DNA from: JADGHX01 sp040255575
Lineage (GTDB): Bacteria; Pseudomonadota; Gammaproteobacteria; Steroidobacterales; Steroidobacteraceae
Assembly: GCA_040255575.1 (NCBI GenBank)
Contig: JBDZVF010000173.1
Coordinates: 1-11,901, forward strand
Length of the DNA stretch: 11,901 nucleotides
Direction: 5' to 3'
A program made the position numbers and the translations under genes. Shown in pieces: positions 1 through 6,402 of the stretch (its first letter is position 1; each line of letters starts with the position of its first letter). Below the pieces are notes generated by a model. It saw only the letters and a list, made by a program, of their open reading frames with translations, searched no databases and was not told where the DNA came from.

Positions 1-645
1 CGCCCTGACCCTTCCGCAGTTGAAACCCTCGCCCGCCACGGCGTCGCCACCGTACACGAAGCGCAAGGCCGCACCGGCCTGCTGCGCTCCTACATGCGAC
101 CGATCTACCCGGGCTCCGTGATCGCCGGTCCGGCGACGACGGTGCTCGCTCCGCCGGGCGACAACTGGATGATCCACGTCGCTGTCGAGCTCGTGAAACC
201 CGGCGACATCCTGGTCGTCGCCCCGACCTCCCCATGCGAGGACGGCTACTTCGGCGACCTTCTCGCCACGTCGCTCAAGGCGCACGGCGTGCAGGGCCTC
301 ATCATCGATGCCGGCGTCCGCGACGTCGCCGTGCTGAAGCAGATGAACTTCCCCGTGTGGAGCAAGGCGATTTTCGCCCAGGGCACCATCAAGGCGAGCC
401 TCGGCTCGGTGAACGTGCCGGTGCTCTGCGCGGGCCAGCGTATCGAGCCCGGTGACGTGGTGGTGGCGGACGACGACGGCGTCTGCATCGTGCCCCGCGC
501 CGACGCCGCGAAAGTCGCCGAAGCCGCCAACAAGCGCACGGCGAACGAAGAAGAGAAGCGCCAGAAGCTGGCCTCCGGCGTGCTCGGTCTCGACATGTAC
601 AAGATGCGCGAGAAGCTCGCAGCGATGGGGCTGAAGTACAAGTAG
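1..645 (+). CDS. ligK: 4-carboxy-4-hydroxy-2-oxoadipate aldolase (RraA-like), 5'-partial
   Basis: The frame is open from base 1, so the gene starts before the window; 214 residues are visible and the family is about 228 long, so roughly 15 are missing. The first ATG in view (94) is internal, because conserved sequence (HGVATVHEAQGRTGLL) precedes it. The protein matches the RraA-fold class II pyruvate aldolases (LigK/ProA/GalC), which cleave 4-carboxy-4-hydroxy-2-oxoadipate to pyruvate and oxaloacetate in protocatechuate 4,5-cleavage and gallate degradation, and also decarboxylate oxaloacetate. Visible signatures are GDNWMIHVAVE, PCEDGYFGDLLATS, the DAGVRD motif (bases 307-324) whose Arg-Asp binds substrate and the divalent metal, and a C-terminal SGVLGLDMYKMRE block typical of this subgroup rather than of the RNase E inhibitor RraA. 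In known clusters ligK often sits near ligI and ligJ; here ligJ lies 2.6 kb away on the opposite strand. Family assignment is firm; substrate is inferred from the close motif match and from ligJ. Confidence 0.93.
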   Translation, partial: RPDPSAVETLARHGVATVHEAQGRTGLLRSYMRPIYPGSVIAGPATTVLAPPGDNWMIHVAVELVKPGDILVVAPTSPCEDGYFGDLLATSLKAHGVQGLIIDAGVRDVAVLKQMNFPVWSKAIFAQGTIKASLGSVNVPVLCAGQRIEPGDVVVADDDGVCIVPRADAAKVAEAANKRTANEEEKRQKLASGVLGLDMYKMREKLAAMGLKYK

Positions 646-1027
646 GCGCAGGCTAGCTTGTCTGCGTTCGCGCGCGGGCGGAGGAAGCGCTTTTGGCGAT
701 GCGGGCCTCAGGCGCTTTCGTCGCGCGCCGCACGTGCGGTAGCTGCGGCTGCTGAAAGCCCGCCGGCGTGCCGGATGAAATCTCCGCGCGCGAGTGCCTG
801 TTGACAGTGCGGCGGCTGAAACGCTGCTGAGCCCGGCCGGCGGAGCACTCGCTGATCGGGCGGCGGCACACGGCGTCGCGGTCGCGGCTGAGAGCTGCTG
901 ATCGTGGCGCCTCTGGCCGCCACGGCTGAGGAACTCCTAGCCGTTGCGGCCGCTCGGATCCGCCCAACGCCTGAGGCCAATTGCAGTCGCCACGACAGGA
1001 ACATCCGAACCATCACAGGACACTCCG
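646..1027 (+). other. Non-coding gap between ligK and the NTF2-like gene
   Basis: I see no convincing gene in these 382 bp. An imperfect 8-bp stem (683-690 with 712-719, 21-nt loop, one G-U pair) follows ligK by about 40 bp and could be a weak terminator, but no T tract follows. Three related segments containing GCGGCTG and CTGCTGA occur at 745-755, 812-830 and 884-901, about 70 bp apart, as degenerate direct repeats of unknown meaning. A TTGACA at 801-806 has no -10 partner at the right distance. Confidence 0.5.
1017..1020 (+). promoter_or_regulatory. Shine-Dalgarno that fixes a GTG start
   Basis: AGGA lies 7 nt before the GTG at 1028. It is the only good ribosome-binding site in this frame, which supports the GTG over the upstream start at 944 or the in-frame ATG at 1055. 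Confidence 0.6.
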
Positions 1028-1474
1028 GTGACCCAACCAACCGAAATCGAAACGATGCTCATCGAGCGCGCCTGCGAGCGTCTCATCACCGAGTTCTTCG
1101 AAGCCGTCGACCTGCGTGACGAAGCGCGACTCGACAGCCTCTTCACCGAAGACGCTACCTACGCACGCCCCATCGCGCCGGATGCGATCATCAGCGGCCG
1201 CGACGCCATTCGTAAATCATTCGAAGCGCGTCCCGCTGGCCGCGTGGGCCGTCACACGTGTTCGAACGTTCACATCACTGTGGAGTCGGCCGGCCGCGCC
1301 ACTGGCACGCATCGTGTTGTGCTCTACATGGGCCCGGAGCAGAGTCCGGATCCGCAATTCGGCTATAAAGCGGACGCCCGCGTGCTCATCGGCGAGTTCG
1401 CCGACGTCTTCGTCAGCACCTCCCAAGGCTGGCGCTTTCACTCACGCCGCGGGCGAGTGATCCTCCACACCTGA
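1028..1474 (+). CDS. NTF2/SnoaL-like small protein
   Basis: This 148-residue protein has the usual length of a single cone-shaped NTF2-like domain (SnoaL/DUF4440 group). The opening helix (residues about 6-30, ending EFFEAVDLRD) leads into RLDSLFTEDATY, the usual 'loss-of-function/low-activity box' of the family. ISGRDAIRKSFE follows as the second helix, and then come three or four strands ending with GWRFHSRRGRVILHT. The domain can be a hydratase, isomerase, cyclase or plain ligand-binding protein, and nothing visible selects among these. The GTG start is chosen from its AGGA site 7 nt upstream. It follows ligK on the same strand after a 382-bp gap, so it may have its own promoter. No close functional match is recognised. 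Four more SnoaL-like domains occur in this window (6399-9212 and 10072-10521), suggesting a shared theme rather than chance. Confidence 0.82.
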   Translation: MTQPTEIETMLIERACERLITEFFEAVDLRDEARLDSLFTEDATYARPIAPDAIISGRDAIRKSFEARPAGRVGRHTCSNVHITVESAGRATGTHRVVLYMGPEQSPDPQFGYKADARVLIGEFADVFVSTSQGWRFHSRRGRVILHT

Positions 1475-1498
1475 ACGCGGGGTAGTAACTACACGACA

Positions 1499-1524
1499 GC
1501 GCACGTCGTCGTTTCGGCGTGCGC
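1499..1524 (+). terminator. Candidate hairpin after the NTF2-like gene
   Basis: GCGCACG (1499-1505) pairs perfectly with CGTGCGC (1518-1524) around a 12-nt loop, starting 25 bp after the stop codon. The position suits a terminator, but no run of T follows, so an intrinsic terminator is not demonstrated. Confidence 0.3.
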
Positions 1525-1587
1525 CCGTCAGGCATTCACTCTCCGGGCGAGTGCAGACCCGTGCCGGCGCGCAGAGCCGCTGCCCGC

Positions 1588-1607
1588 GCAGCAGCAGCAG
1601 CAGCAGC
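1588..1607 (+). repeat. GCA trinucleotide microsatellite
   Basis: Six full GCA units plus two bases lie uninterrupted in non-coding DNA. The tract is short and could change length by slippage. It is the first of three tandem-repeat tracts within 1.7 kb. Confidence 0.85.
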
Positions 1608-1920
1608 GAGAAACCCTCTCCAAGATCTTCGTACAGAGGGCACCCGGCGGAGCGGGACACGAGGCCACTCGCCCAGGGGTCTGCGCTCGCGATCGGCGAC
1701 TGCGGTGCTCGCAGCAATCAGGCGTGTGAATCGGCGCGTTATCTGACCCGCAGATGCGACCCGCCAGCGCGCAACGCCTGCCGAATCGGCAGCAGCCCGC
1801 ACAAGCGCAATTCCCTATGTTTTCCGGCATTTCGTCGTATTTCGTGACGTGAAAAATCGTGGACTATGGTCCACAACGGGCAGATACTCCGCCGCATCGA
1901 ACGGACACGGAAGTGACCTC

Positions 1921-2784
1921 ATGCGCCGGAGCCAAGCCCTCATCCCGATCCTTCACGACCAGGTTGACGAGCCTCTCATGGAATCCCGAATCGCCCGCAT
2001 CGAGTCCCACGTCGAGGACATCCAGCAGAACATCGCCGCGATTCATCTCGACATACGCGAGACGAACCGCCGCCTGGTGGCGGCCAACGACGCGACCGCC
2101 GCGGTCGACAAGGCGGTGATTCGGCTCGACGGCAAGCTCGATACGCTGCACGCGACGGTGAAAGGCCTGGACCAGAAGATGGACGTGGCTGTGAAAGCCC
2201 TGGACCAGAAAATCGACGCCACCGCAAACCGCTTGGAGCAGAAGGTAGATGCAGTCGCGAACAGCTTCGACCAGAACCTGGATGCGGCTGCGAAAGGCCT
2301 GGACCAGAAAATCGGCGCCGCCGTAAACGGCCTGGAGCAGAAGATAGATACGGTCGCGAAAAGCTTCGATCAGAAGCTGGATGCGGCTGTGAAAGGCCTG
2401 AACCAGAAAATCGACGCCGCCGTAAACGGCCTGGAGCAGAAGATAGATGCGGTCGCGAAAAGCTTCGACCAGAAACTGGATGCCGTCGCGAAAAGCTTCG
2501 ACCAGAAGCTGGACGCGCACGCGGCGGCAACCAACCTTCGCTTCGTGTCATTGGAGAGCAAGGTTCAGGAGCTCGACGCGAAGATCGAGACAAAATGCGA
2601 CGCCCTGAGCCAACGGGTCGATGCGCTCGGCCAGAGACTGGACGAGAAAATCAGCGCACTCGGCGATGGACTCGCGAAGCTGCAGGGGACGGTGAATACC
2701 ATCGGCATCGCCATCGCCCTGCTCGCCGCGATCCTCTCCATTGCGAAAGCGGTGCAATGGATATCGGACGGTGGGGCGCTCTAA
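1921..2784 (+). CDS. Hendecad-repeat coiled-coil protein with C-terminal membrane anchor
   Basis: The product is 287 residues and almost entirely predicted helix. Residues 20-79 form an ordinary coiled coil beginning MESRIARIESHVEDIQQN. Residues 80-200 are eleven back-to-back 11-residue units of the type AKSFDQKLDAV. Residues 201-259 return to heptad-like packing, and 260-281 form one hydrophobic helix (IGIAIALLAAILSIAKAVQWI) near the C-terminus. There is no N-terminal signal, so a tail-anchored inner-membrane protein with a cytoplasmic rod is the simplest model. The ATG at 1921 has a GGAAG site 9 nt upstream; the ATG at 1978 (MESRI) resembles the start of many such proteins and is the main alternative, while the GTG at 1849 has no ribosome site. 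The overall plan of coiled coil plus C-terminal helix recalls DUF1640-like proteins, but I do not recognise a function. It has no evident link to the catabolic genes. Confidence 0.8.
   Translation: MRRSQALIPILHDQVDEPLMESRIARIESHVEDIQQNIAAIHLDIRETNRRLVAANDATAAVDKAVIRLDGKLDTLHATVKGLDQKMDVAVKALDQKIDATANRLEQKVDAVANSFDQNLDAAAKGLDQKIGAAVNGLEQKIDTVAKSFDQKLDAAVKGLNQKIDAAVNGLEQKIDAVAKSFDQKLDAVAKSFDQKLDAHAAATNLRFVSLESKVQELDAKIETKCDALSQRVDALGQRLDEKISALGDGLAKLQGTVNTIGIAIALLAAILSIAKAVQWISDGGAL
2158..2520 (+). repeat. In-gene tandem repeat: eleven 33-bp units in a 99-bp higher order
   Basis: Eleven in-phase 33-bp units each encode an 11-residue hendecad with consensus (A/V)-(K/N)-x-(F/L)-(D/E)-Q-K-(I/L)-D-A-(A/V). 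They group as near-identical 99-bp triplets at 2191-2289, 2290-2388 and 2389-2487, flanked by one extra unit on each side. The three positions of the triplet are distinct (KGLDQK, NGLEQK, KSFDQK types), so growth was by duplication of 99-bp blocks after an earlier 33-bp expansion. Confidence 0.93.
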
Positions 2785-2809
2785 GCCGGCCAGGCGCGGT
2801 GTGCCGGGG

Positions 2810-3206
2810 AATCACGATGTCGGCGAGCCATGGTCGCGGTGAGCCACGATCATGGCGGGTCACGGTCGCGGCGGATTCACACTCCCGGCAGGTCACAGTC
2901 CCGGCGGGTCACAGTCCCGGCGGGTCACGTTCCCGGCGGGTCACGGTCCCGGCGGGTCACGGTCCCGGCGGGTCACGTTCCCGGCGAGTCACAGTCCCGG
3001 CGGGTCACGTTCCCGGCGGGTCACGGTCCCGGCAGGTCACGTTCCCGGCGGGTCACGTTCCCGGCGGGTCACGTTCCCGGCAGGTCACGGTCTCGGCAGG
3101 TCACGGTCTCGGCAGGTCACGGTCCCGGCGGGTCACCGTCTCGGCAGATCACAGTCGGGCTCACAGTCCCGGCAGGTCACCATTGCGGCGAGCCACGCGA
3201 GCAACC
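2810..3206 (+). repeat. 16-bp minisatellite array, about 25 units
   Basis: The consensus unit is RGTCACNNTCCCGGCR. The core 2891-3146 is exactly sixteen consecutive 16-bp units. Degenerate units flank it from 2810 to 2890 (one of 17 bp) and after 3146 (one of 12 bp, then three more). The variable dinucleotide at positions 7-8 is AG, GT, GG or CG. All units face the same way. The array fills the gap between the convergent coiled-coil and ligJ genes. Its unit length is not divisible by three, so it is unlikely to be coding. Confidence 0.95.
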
Positions 3207-3245
3207 CCCACGTGACCCGCGCCGCGAAGTCAGGAAAACCCGGGC

Positions 3246-4271
3246 TTACTTCTTCTTCCGGTCGAGGATCGCACCCAGCCGCGGATACGCGCGGCGCGCA
3301 TTCCCCTCGTAAATCTTCGTCTTCTCCGAATCGCTGAGACCCAGCGCTTCGATATAGCGCTTGGTGTCGTCGTAATAGTTGCCCGTCTCAGGATCGATAC
3401 CGCGCACGGCCCCCACCATCTCCGAGCCGAACAGGATGTTGTCGCGAGGCACGACCTTGAACAACAGATCGATTCCGGGCTGGTGATACACGCAGGTGTC
3501 GAAGAACACGTTGTTCCTCATCATGTCCGGCAGCAGCGGCCGCTTGAGATCCTGCGCGAGGCCGCGATAGCGACCCCAGTGGTACGGCACCGCGCCGCCG
3601 CCATGAGGAATGATGAACTTGATGGTCGGGAAATCCTTGAACAGGTCCCCGGTGATGAACTGCATGAATGCGGTCGTGTCCGCATTGATGTAATGCGCGC
3701 CGGTGGCATGGAAGTTCGGGTTGCACGAGGAGCTCACGTGCACCATCGCCGGCACATCGAGCTCGACCATCTTCTCGTACAACGGATACCAGTGCCGGTC
3801 GGTCAGCGGCGGCCCGTTCCAATGGCCACCCGAGGGGTCGGGGTTCAGGTTGCAGCCGATGAAGCCGAGCTCCTTCACACAGCGCTCGAGCTCTTTCGCG
3901 CTGTTGCCCGGCGGAACGCCGGGGGACTGAGGCAGCTGGCACACGCCGACGAAGTTATCGGGATACAGGTCGACCACGCGCTTGATGAGGTCGTTGCATG
4001 CCTGCGTCCAGTACTGGCTCGTCGTCTCGTTGCCGATGTGATGGGCCATCGCGGAGGCGCGCGGCGAGAAGATCGTGAGGTCGGTGCCGCGCTCGCGCTG
4101 GAACTTGAGCTGCGCGCGCTCGAGGCTCTCGCGGATCTGGTCGTCGCTGATCCTGATGTTCGCCTTCTGGGGAACGTGCGCCGGATCCTTGAGGCCGGCG
4201 ATCTGGGATTCGCGGTATTTCTGCAGGTCGGCCGGTGCGGTGGTGTAGTGCCCGTGGCAGTCGATGATCAT
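3246..4271 (-). CDS. ligJ: 4-oxalomesaconate hydratase
   Basis: The product adds water to 4-oxalomesaconate, giving 4-carboxy-4-hydroxy-2-oxoadipate, the substrate of the ligK product. At 341 residues it has exactly the length of the Sphingobium LigJ protein as I remember it, and long blocks agree: MIIDCHGHYT at the N-terminus, TIFSPRASAMAHHIG, ELGFIGCNLNPDPSGGHW, IIPHGGGAVPYHWGR, and FGSEMVGAVRGIDPETG. The amidohydrolase-fold metal site is intact: His6 and His8 (HGH), His178 and Glu284, with His223 also present; Glu284 is the proposed general base in LigJ. The start at 4271 puts MIIDC first, as in the family; an open frame runs 34 codons further upstream but encodes unrelated sequence. An AAGAAGAG site precedes the ATG. 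The gene is separated from its upstream same-strand neighbour by 350 bp and probably has its own promoter. It is convergent with the coiled-coil gene across the minisatellite. Confidence 0.95.
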   Translation of the reverse strand: MIIDCHGHYTTAPADLQKYRESQIAGLKDPAHVPQKANIRISDDQIRESLERAQLKFQRERGTDLTIFSPRASAMAHHIGNETTSQYWTQACNDLIKRVVDLYPDNFVGVCQLPQSPGVPPGNSAKELERCVKELGFIGCNLNPDPSGGHWNGPPLTDRHWYPLYEKMVELDVPAMVHVSSSCNPNFHATGAHYINADTTAFMQFITGDLFKDFPTIKFIIPHGGGAVPYHWGRYRGLAQDLKRPLLPDMMRNNVFFDTCVYHQPGIDLLFKVVPRDNILFGSEMVGAVRGIDPETGNYYDDTKRYIEALGLSDSEKTKIYEGNARRAYPRLGAILDRKKK

Positions 4272-4319
4272 TTGGCGGCGCTCTTCTTCGCAAAAACGGA
4301 ACGAAAAAATCGGTCTGCG

Positions 4320-4348
4320 ATGATAACCCGCCGGCCCACGTCCCTGAA
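4320..4348 (-). promoter_or_regulatory. Candidate ligJ promoter
   Basis: On the minus strand, TTCAGG (4348-4343) is followed after 17 bp by TATCAT (4325-4320), about 50 nt before the ligJ start. The -10 is reasonable and the -35 weak, so this would suit an activator-dependent promoter. No operator is recognised. Confidence 0.3.
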
Positions 4349-4442
4349 CCCGCCACGCACAGGTGGGCGGCAATCGAACGCTTATCGCCGCCGATATCCG
4401 CTCATCGGCCCCCGCGCAAGATCCGCTGTCGCTTTACCGCGA

Positions 4443-4470
4443 AGGCGGCGGAAGCCGTCCTCCGCCGCCT
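4443..4470 (-). terminator. Perfect 10-bp stem-loop downstream of the three-gene operon
   Basis: AGGCGGCGGA (4443-4452) and TCCGCCGCCT (4461-4470) form a perfect 10-bp stem with an 8-nt loop, about 150 bp past the stop of the LigI-like gene. No T tract follows on the minus strand. It could be a pause, terminator or RNA-stability element. Confidence 0.35.
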
Positions 4471-4479
4471 CGCGCACCG

Positions 4480-4505
4480 CCGGGGCGAGAGGGGTTCAGC
4501 CCCGG
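4480..4505 (-). terminator. Second GC stem-loop in the same gap
   Basis: CCGGGGC (4480-4486) pairs with GCCCCGG (4499-4505) around a 12-nt loop. Only 9 bp separate it from the neighbouring hairpin. Tandem hairpins favour a structured 3' end, but there is no U-run. Confidence 0.3.
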
Positions 4506-4621
4506 GCGATCCTCACGCGGGCGCGCGCCTGCACCTCGGCAGACCATTCGCGCCCGCTGCCGCCTACGTAACCCATTGGCAAGCGCCGCTCCCGCGGCCC
4601 CCACTCAGGCGCGGCAGCCTC

Positions 4622-5464
4622 CTACCCGAAGTAAAGCTTCAGCGCGGTATCCGACATCTTTCCCCGCGTAGCCGCGTCCGGCACCCAGCCCGCCAGGTCG
4701 TTGAGCGTGTCGCGATAAGACACCGCCGCTTCGTGCCCCACGAACGGACAGTCGCTCCCCCACACGAGCCTTTCCGGCCCGGCGTGATAGAGCAGCTTGC
4801 GCGCGACACGGCGCGCCAGCTCATCGGCGCGCGGATCGCGCCGCTTCTGCCCGTTCTCCCACGTCAACCGGTAGCCCGCCGAAAGCTTCACCCAGGTGCG
4901 GCCCTTCTCCACCGAACGCAGCACGGCCTGGAAACCTTCGCAGTTTTCCGCCTTCTGCGGATCCGGATGCCCGAAGTGATCGATCACGATCCGGGCCCCA
5001 GAAGCTTCGAGGTGCGGCAGCAGGCTCGGCCAGCGCGGGCCCTCAACGACCAGATGCACGTGCCAGTCGAGATCGGCAACGCGACGGAACAGCAGCCGAT
5101 ATTCCTCGCTATCGAGATCGGGCAGCTCCTTGCGGCGAGCCAGCTGCAGGCGCACGCCGATCACACCGTCCTCTTTCATCTTCTCGAGCACGTAACGCTC
5201 CGTCGTCGGCGGAATGTTCACCGTGCCGCGCAGCCGCTTGTACTTGCGGAGCTTCTCGAGCATGTAGTCGTTGTAGTGCCCGTAGATGCTGATGCCCGCG
5301 ATCACGCCGAAGTGCACGCCGTTCTCATCGAGCGTGCGCAGGTAATCCTCAGCTGTGAAGCTGTAATCCGGCTTGTGCCACGCCGATGCACCCACCGGCA
5401 TATCCGGCGTGAAGATGTGCGCATGAGCATCGACGATCGGCGCGTCCCGCGACTCCTGTGTCAT
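4622..5464 (-). CDS. Amidohydro_2 family hydrolase, LigI (pyrone dicarboxylate lactonase)-like
   Basis: This 280-residue TIM-barrel protein belongs to the Amidohydro_2 family (COG3618 type). Active-site landmarks are His14 and His16 (VDAHAHIF), Arg105 in GVIGVRLQLARR, His163 in IVIDHFGHPD, and Asp238 in LVWGSDCPF. The order and spacing resemble LigI, which opens 2-pyrone-4,6-dicarboxylate to 4-oxalomesaconate without needing a metal. That reaction would feed ligJ directly, so LigI-like activity is the best guess, but overall similarity seems moderate and other lactone or carboxylate substrates are possible. The start at 5464 is chosen because MTQESRDAPIVDAHAH fits the family and because its ATG overlaps the stop of the preceding cupin gene as ATGA; no clear ribosome site precedes it, which suits translational coupling. 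The longer open frame to 5626 lies inside the cupin gene. Confidence 0.85.
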   Translation of the reverse strand: MTQESRDAPIVDAHAHIFTPDMPVGASAWHKPDYSFTAEDYLRTLDENGVHFGVIAGISIYGHYNDYMLEKLRKYKRLRGTVNIPPTTERYVLEKMKEDGVIGVRLQLARRKELPDLDSEEYRLLFRRVADLDWHVHLVVEGPRWPSLLPHLEASGARIVIDHFGHPDPQKAENCEGFQAVLRSVEKGRTWVKLSAGYRLTWENGQKRRDPRADELARRVARKLLYHAGPERLVWGSDCPFVGHEAAVSYRDTLNDLAGWVPDAATRGKMSDTALKLYFG

Positions 5465-6402
5465 GGCATCGGATACTCGTCCGCGTTCAGCACCCAGCCC
5501 GGCATCTTCGAAAAATCCAGGCGCGGCGGCGAGAAGATGTCGATGAGCTGATTGCCCCGCGGGTCCGTCGCAGCGGAGGTGTGAATAGCGGGGGGCGGAA
5601 TCACCGCGATCGATGGCGCGGGACACACTTCATGATCATCGTCGCGCCACTGGTGCATGTTCGCGATCCAGGGCCAGCGGATGTGATGTGTGAACGACCC
5701 TTGCAACGCCAGCGAGCCCTGCTCGAAATCCTCGTGATGATGCGGCGAGAGCTTGCCGACATCCCGAGGCGCTTCGTGTGGCAGCACGTTGATCATCATC
5801 GTGGTCGAGCGCCGGATACGCCCGAAGCGGCCTTCTTTCGGCGGCACGTCGAGACTGTAGGTACGAATGCGGAATCCCCCCGGCGGATCCGGCCAGGGCT
5901 GAAACGGCGGAATATTCGGATGCGCGTTGGCGTATGCCTGAGCGTTAGAGCACTTCATCGCCACGTCTTCGTTACGTGTGGAGATCACACGAACGAGCAT
6001 GCCCGGCGACATCTTCACCGCGCTCTCGCCGGGCGGCACGATCGAGATCGTGTAGCCGCCTGCTTCCTTCTGCTCTCCCGCAGCGGAAAGAGTCGCCCTG
6101 CTCTCCTTTTCGAGCAGGATGACGAAATACTCATCCACATTCTTCCGAGTGAATACCATCTCGGCGGTCACTTCAGAGTAAGCCACGACGAAGTTCTGCC
6201 CACGTGCGTACCAGGTGCGCGCGGCCGGGCTCGTCTCGCTCGGCGGCACGTCGTGAAACTTCACGTACTCGGCCGCAGCGAACTCGGTGGGCCCCGCCTT
6301 GGCAGCGTAGGGCGCGGCGGCTGCGGCCCCGGCCGCCGGAACGGCCGACGCGAGCTTCGAACGGGGATCTGAAGAGCTGTACGTACTCATGCCTGCACTC
6401 AC
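5461..6402 (-). CDS. Bicupin protein, metal site only in the C-terminal half
   Basis: The product is 313 residues from the GTG at 6402, or 309 from the ATG at 6390; residue numbers here use the ATG. Residues 13-40 are rich in Ala and probably disordered. Residues 41-145 look like a cupin barrel without metal ligands (FTRKNVDEYFVILL and IVPPGESAVKM stand where the motifs should be). Residues 195-295 form a second cupin with a likely metal site: His217 and His219, Glu223 (SPHHHEDFEQG), and His270 (PPPAIH). The C-terminal block RLDFSKMPGWVLNADEYP is distinctive. Bicupins include ring-cleaving dioxygenases, isomerases and binding proteins; no particular reaction is recognised. The GTG overlaps the stop of the fusion gene (GTGA) and the stop overlaps the next start (ATGA), so all three genes are probably translated from one message. 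A small substrate shared with the neighbouring hydrolase is inferred. Confidence 0.85.
   Translation of the reverse strand: MSAGMSTYSSSDPRSKLASAVPAAGAAAAAPYAAKAGPTEFAAAEYVKFHDVPPSETSPAARTWYARGQNFVVAYSEVTAEMVFTRKNVDEYFVILLEKESRATLSAAGEQKEAGGYTISIVPPGESAVKMSPGMLVRVISTRNEDVAMKCSNAQAYANAHPNIPPFQPWPDPPGGFRIRTYSLDVPPKEGRFGRIRRSTTMMINVLPHEAPRDVGKLSPHHHEDFEQGSLALQGSFTHHIRWPWIANMHQWRDDDHEVCPAPSIAVIPPPAIHTSAATDPRGNQLIDIFSPPRLDFSKMPGWVLNADEYPMP

Larger units (their letters stand above)
1475..1920 (+). other. Non-coding gap before the coiled-coil gene
   Basis: No gene is supported here; reading frames on both strands are short, overlapping and of skewed composition. The gap holds a hairpin just after the NTF2-like gene, a GCA microsatellite, and from about 1800 a less GC-rich stretch that probably carries the promoter of the coiled-coil gene. 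I cannot point to convincing -35 and -10 boxes. Confidence 0.5.
4272..4621 (-). other. Intergenic region between the LigI-like gene and ligJ
   Basis: No gene is supported in these 350 bp. Near 4622 the region would carry the 3' end of the upstream operon transcript, and near 4272 the leader of ligJ. It contains two strong GC stem-loops and a possible sigma-70 promoter, listed separately. The stretch just before ligJ is visibly A/T-richer (around 4290-4325) than the rest. Confidence 0.5.

Noticed and set aside
801..829. Promoter with TTGACA at 801-806.
   Set aside because: The hexamer 17 bp downstream is CTGCTG, which is not a -10 element.
653..1040. Possible minus-strand genes in the gap after ligK.
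   Set aside because: The overlapping frames have low-complexity Arg/Ala/Ser composition, no motif and no supporting ribosome site.
1864..2593. Long minus-strand frames opposite the coiled-coil gene.
   Set aside because: They are antisense shadows of the repeated codons; the plus frame has a coherent hendecad pattern and a membrane helix.
2810..3206. CRISPR array.
   Set aside because: Units are contiguous 16-mers with no unique spacers, and no cas gene is present.
2595..3337. Three overlapping plus-strand open frames of 160-206 codons with Ser/Arg/Gly/His/Pro repeats.
   Set aside because: They arise because the 16-bp repeat unit lacks stops in every plus frame; they overlap each other, the coiled-coil gene or the end of ligJ, and have no good ribosome site.
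3483..4571. 362-codon plus-strand frame opposite ligJ.
   Set aside because: It is antisense to a gene with clear catalytic residues; its composition is typical of a high-GC shadow frame.
5465..5626. N-terminal extension of the LigI-like protein to 5626.
   Set aside because: It lies wholly inside the bicupin gene in another frame; the ATGA overlap at 5464 and the family start fit better.
4733..6372. Two plus-strand frames of 272 and 304 codons opposite the hydrolase and bicupin genes.
   Set aside because: Both are antisense to well-supported genes and show no recognisable motifs.
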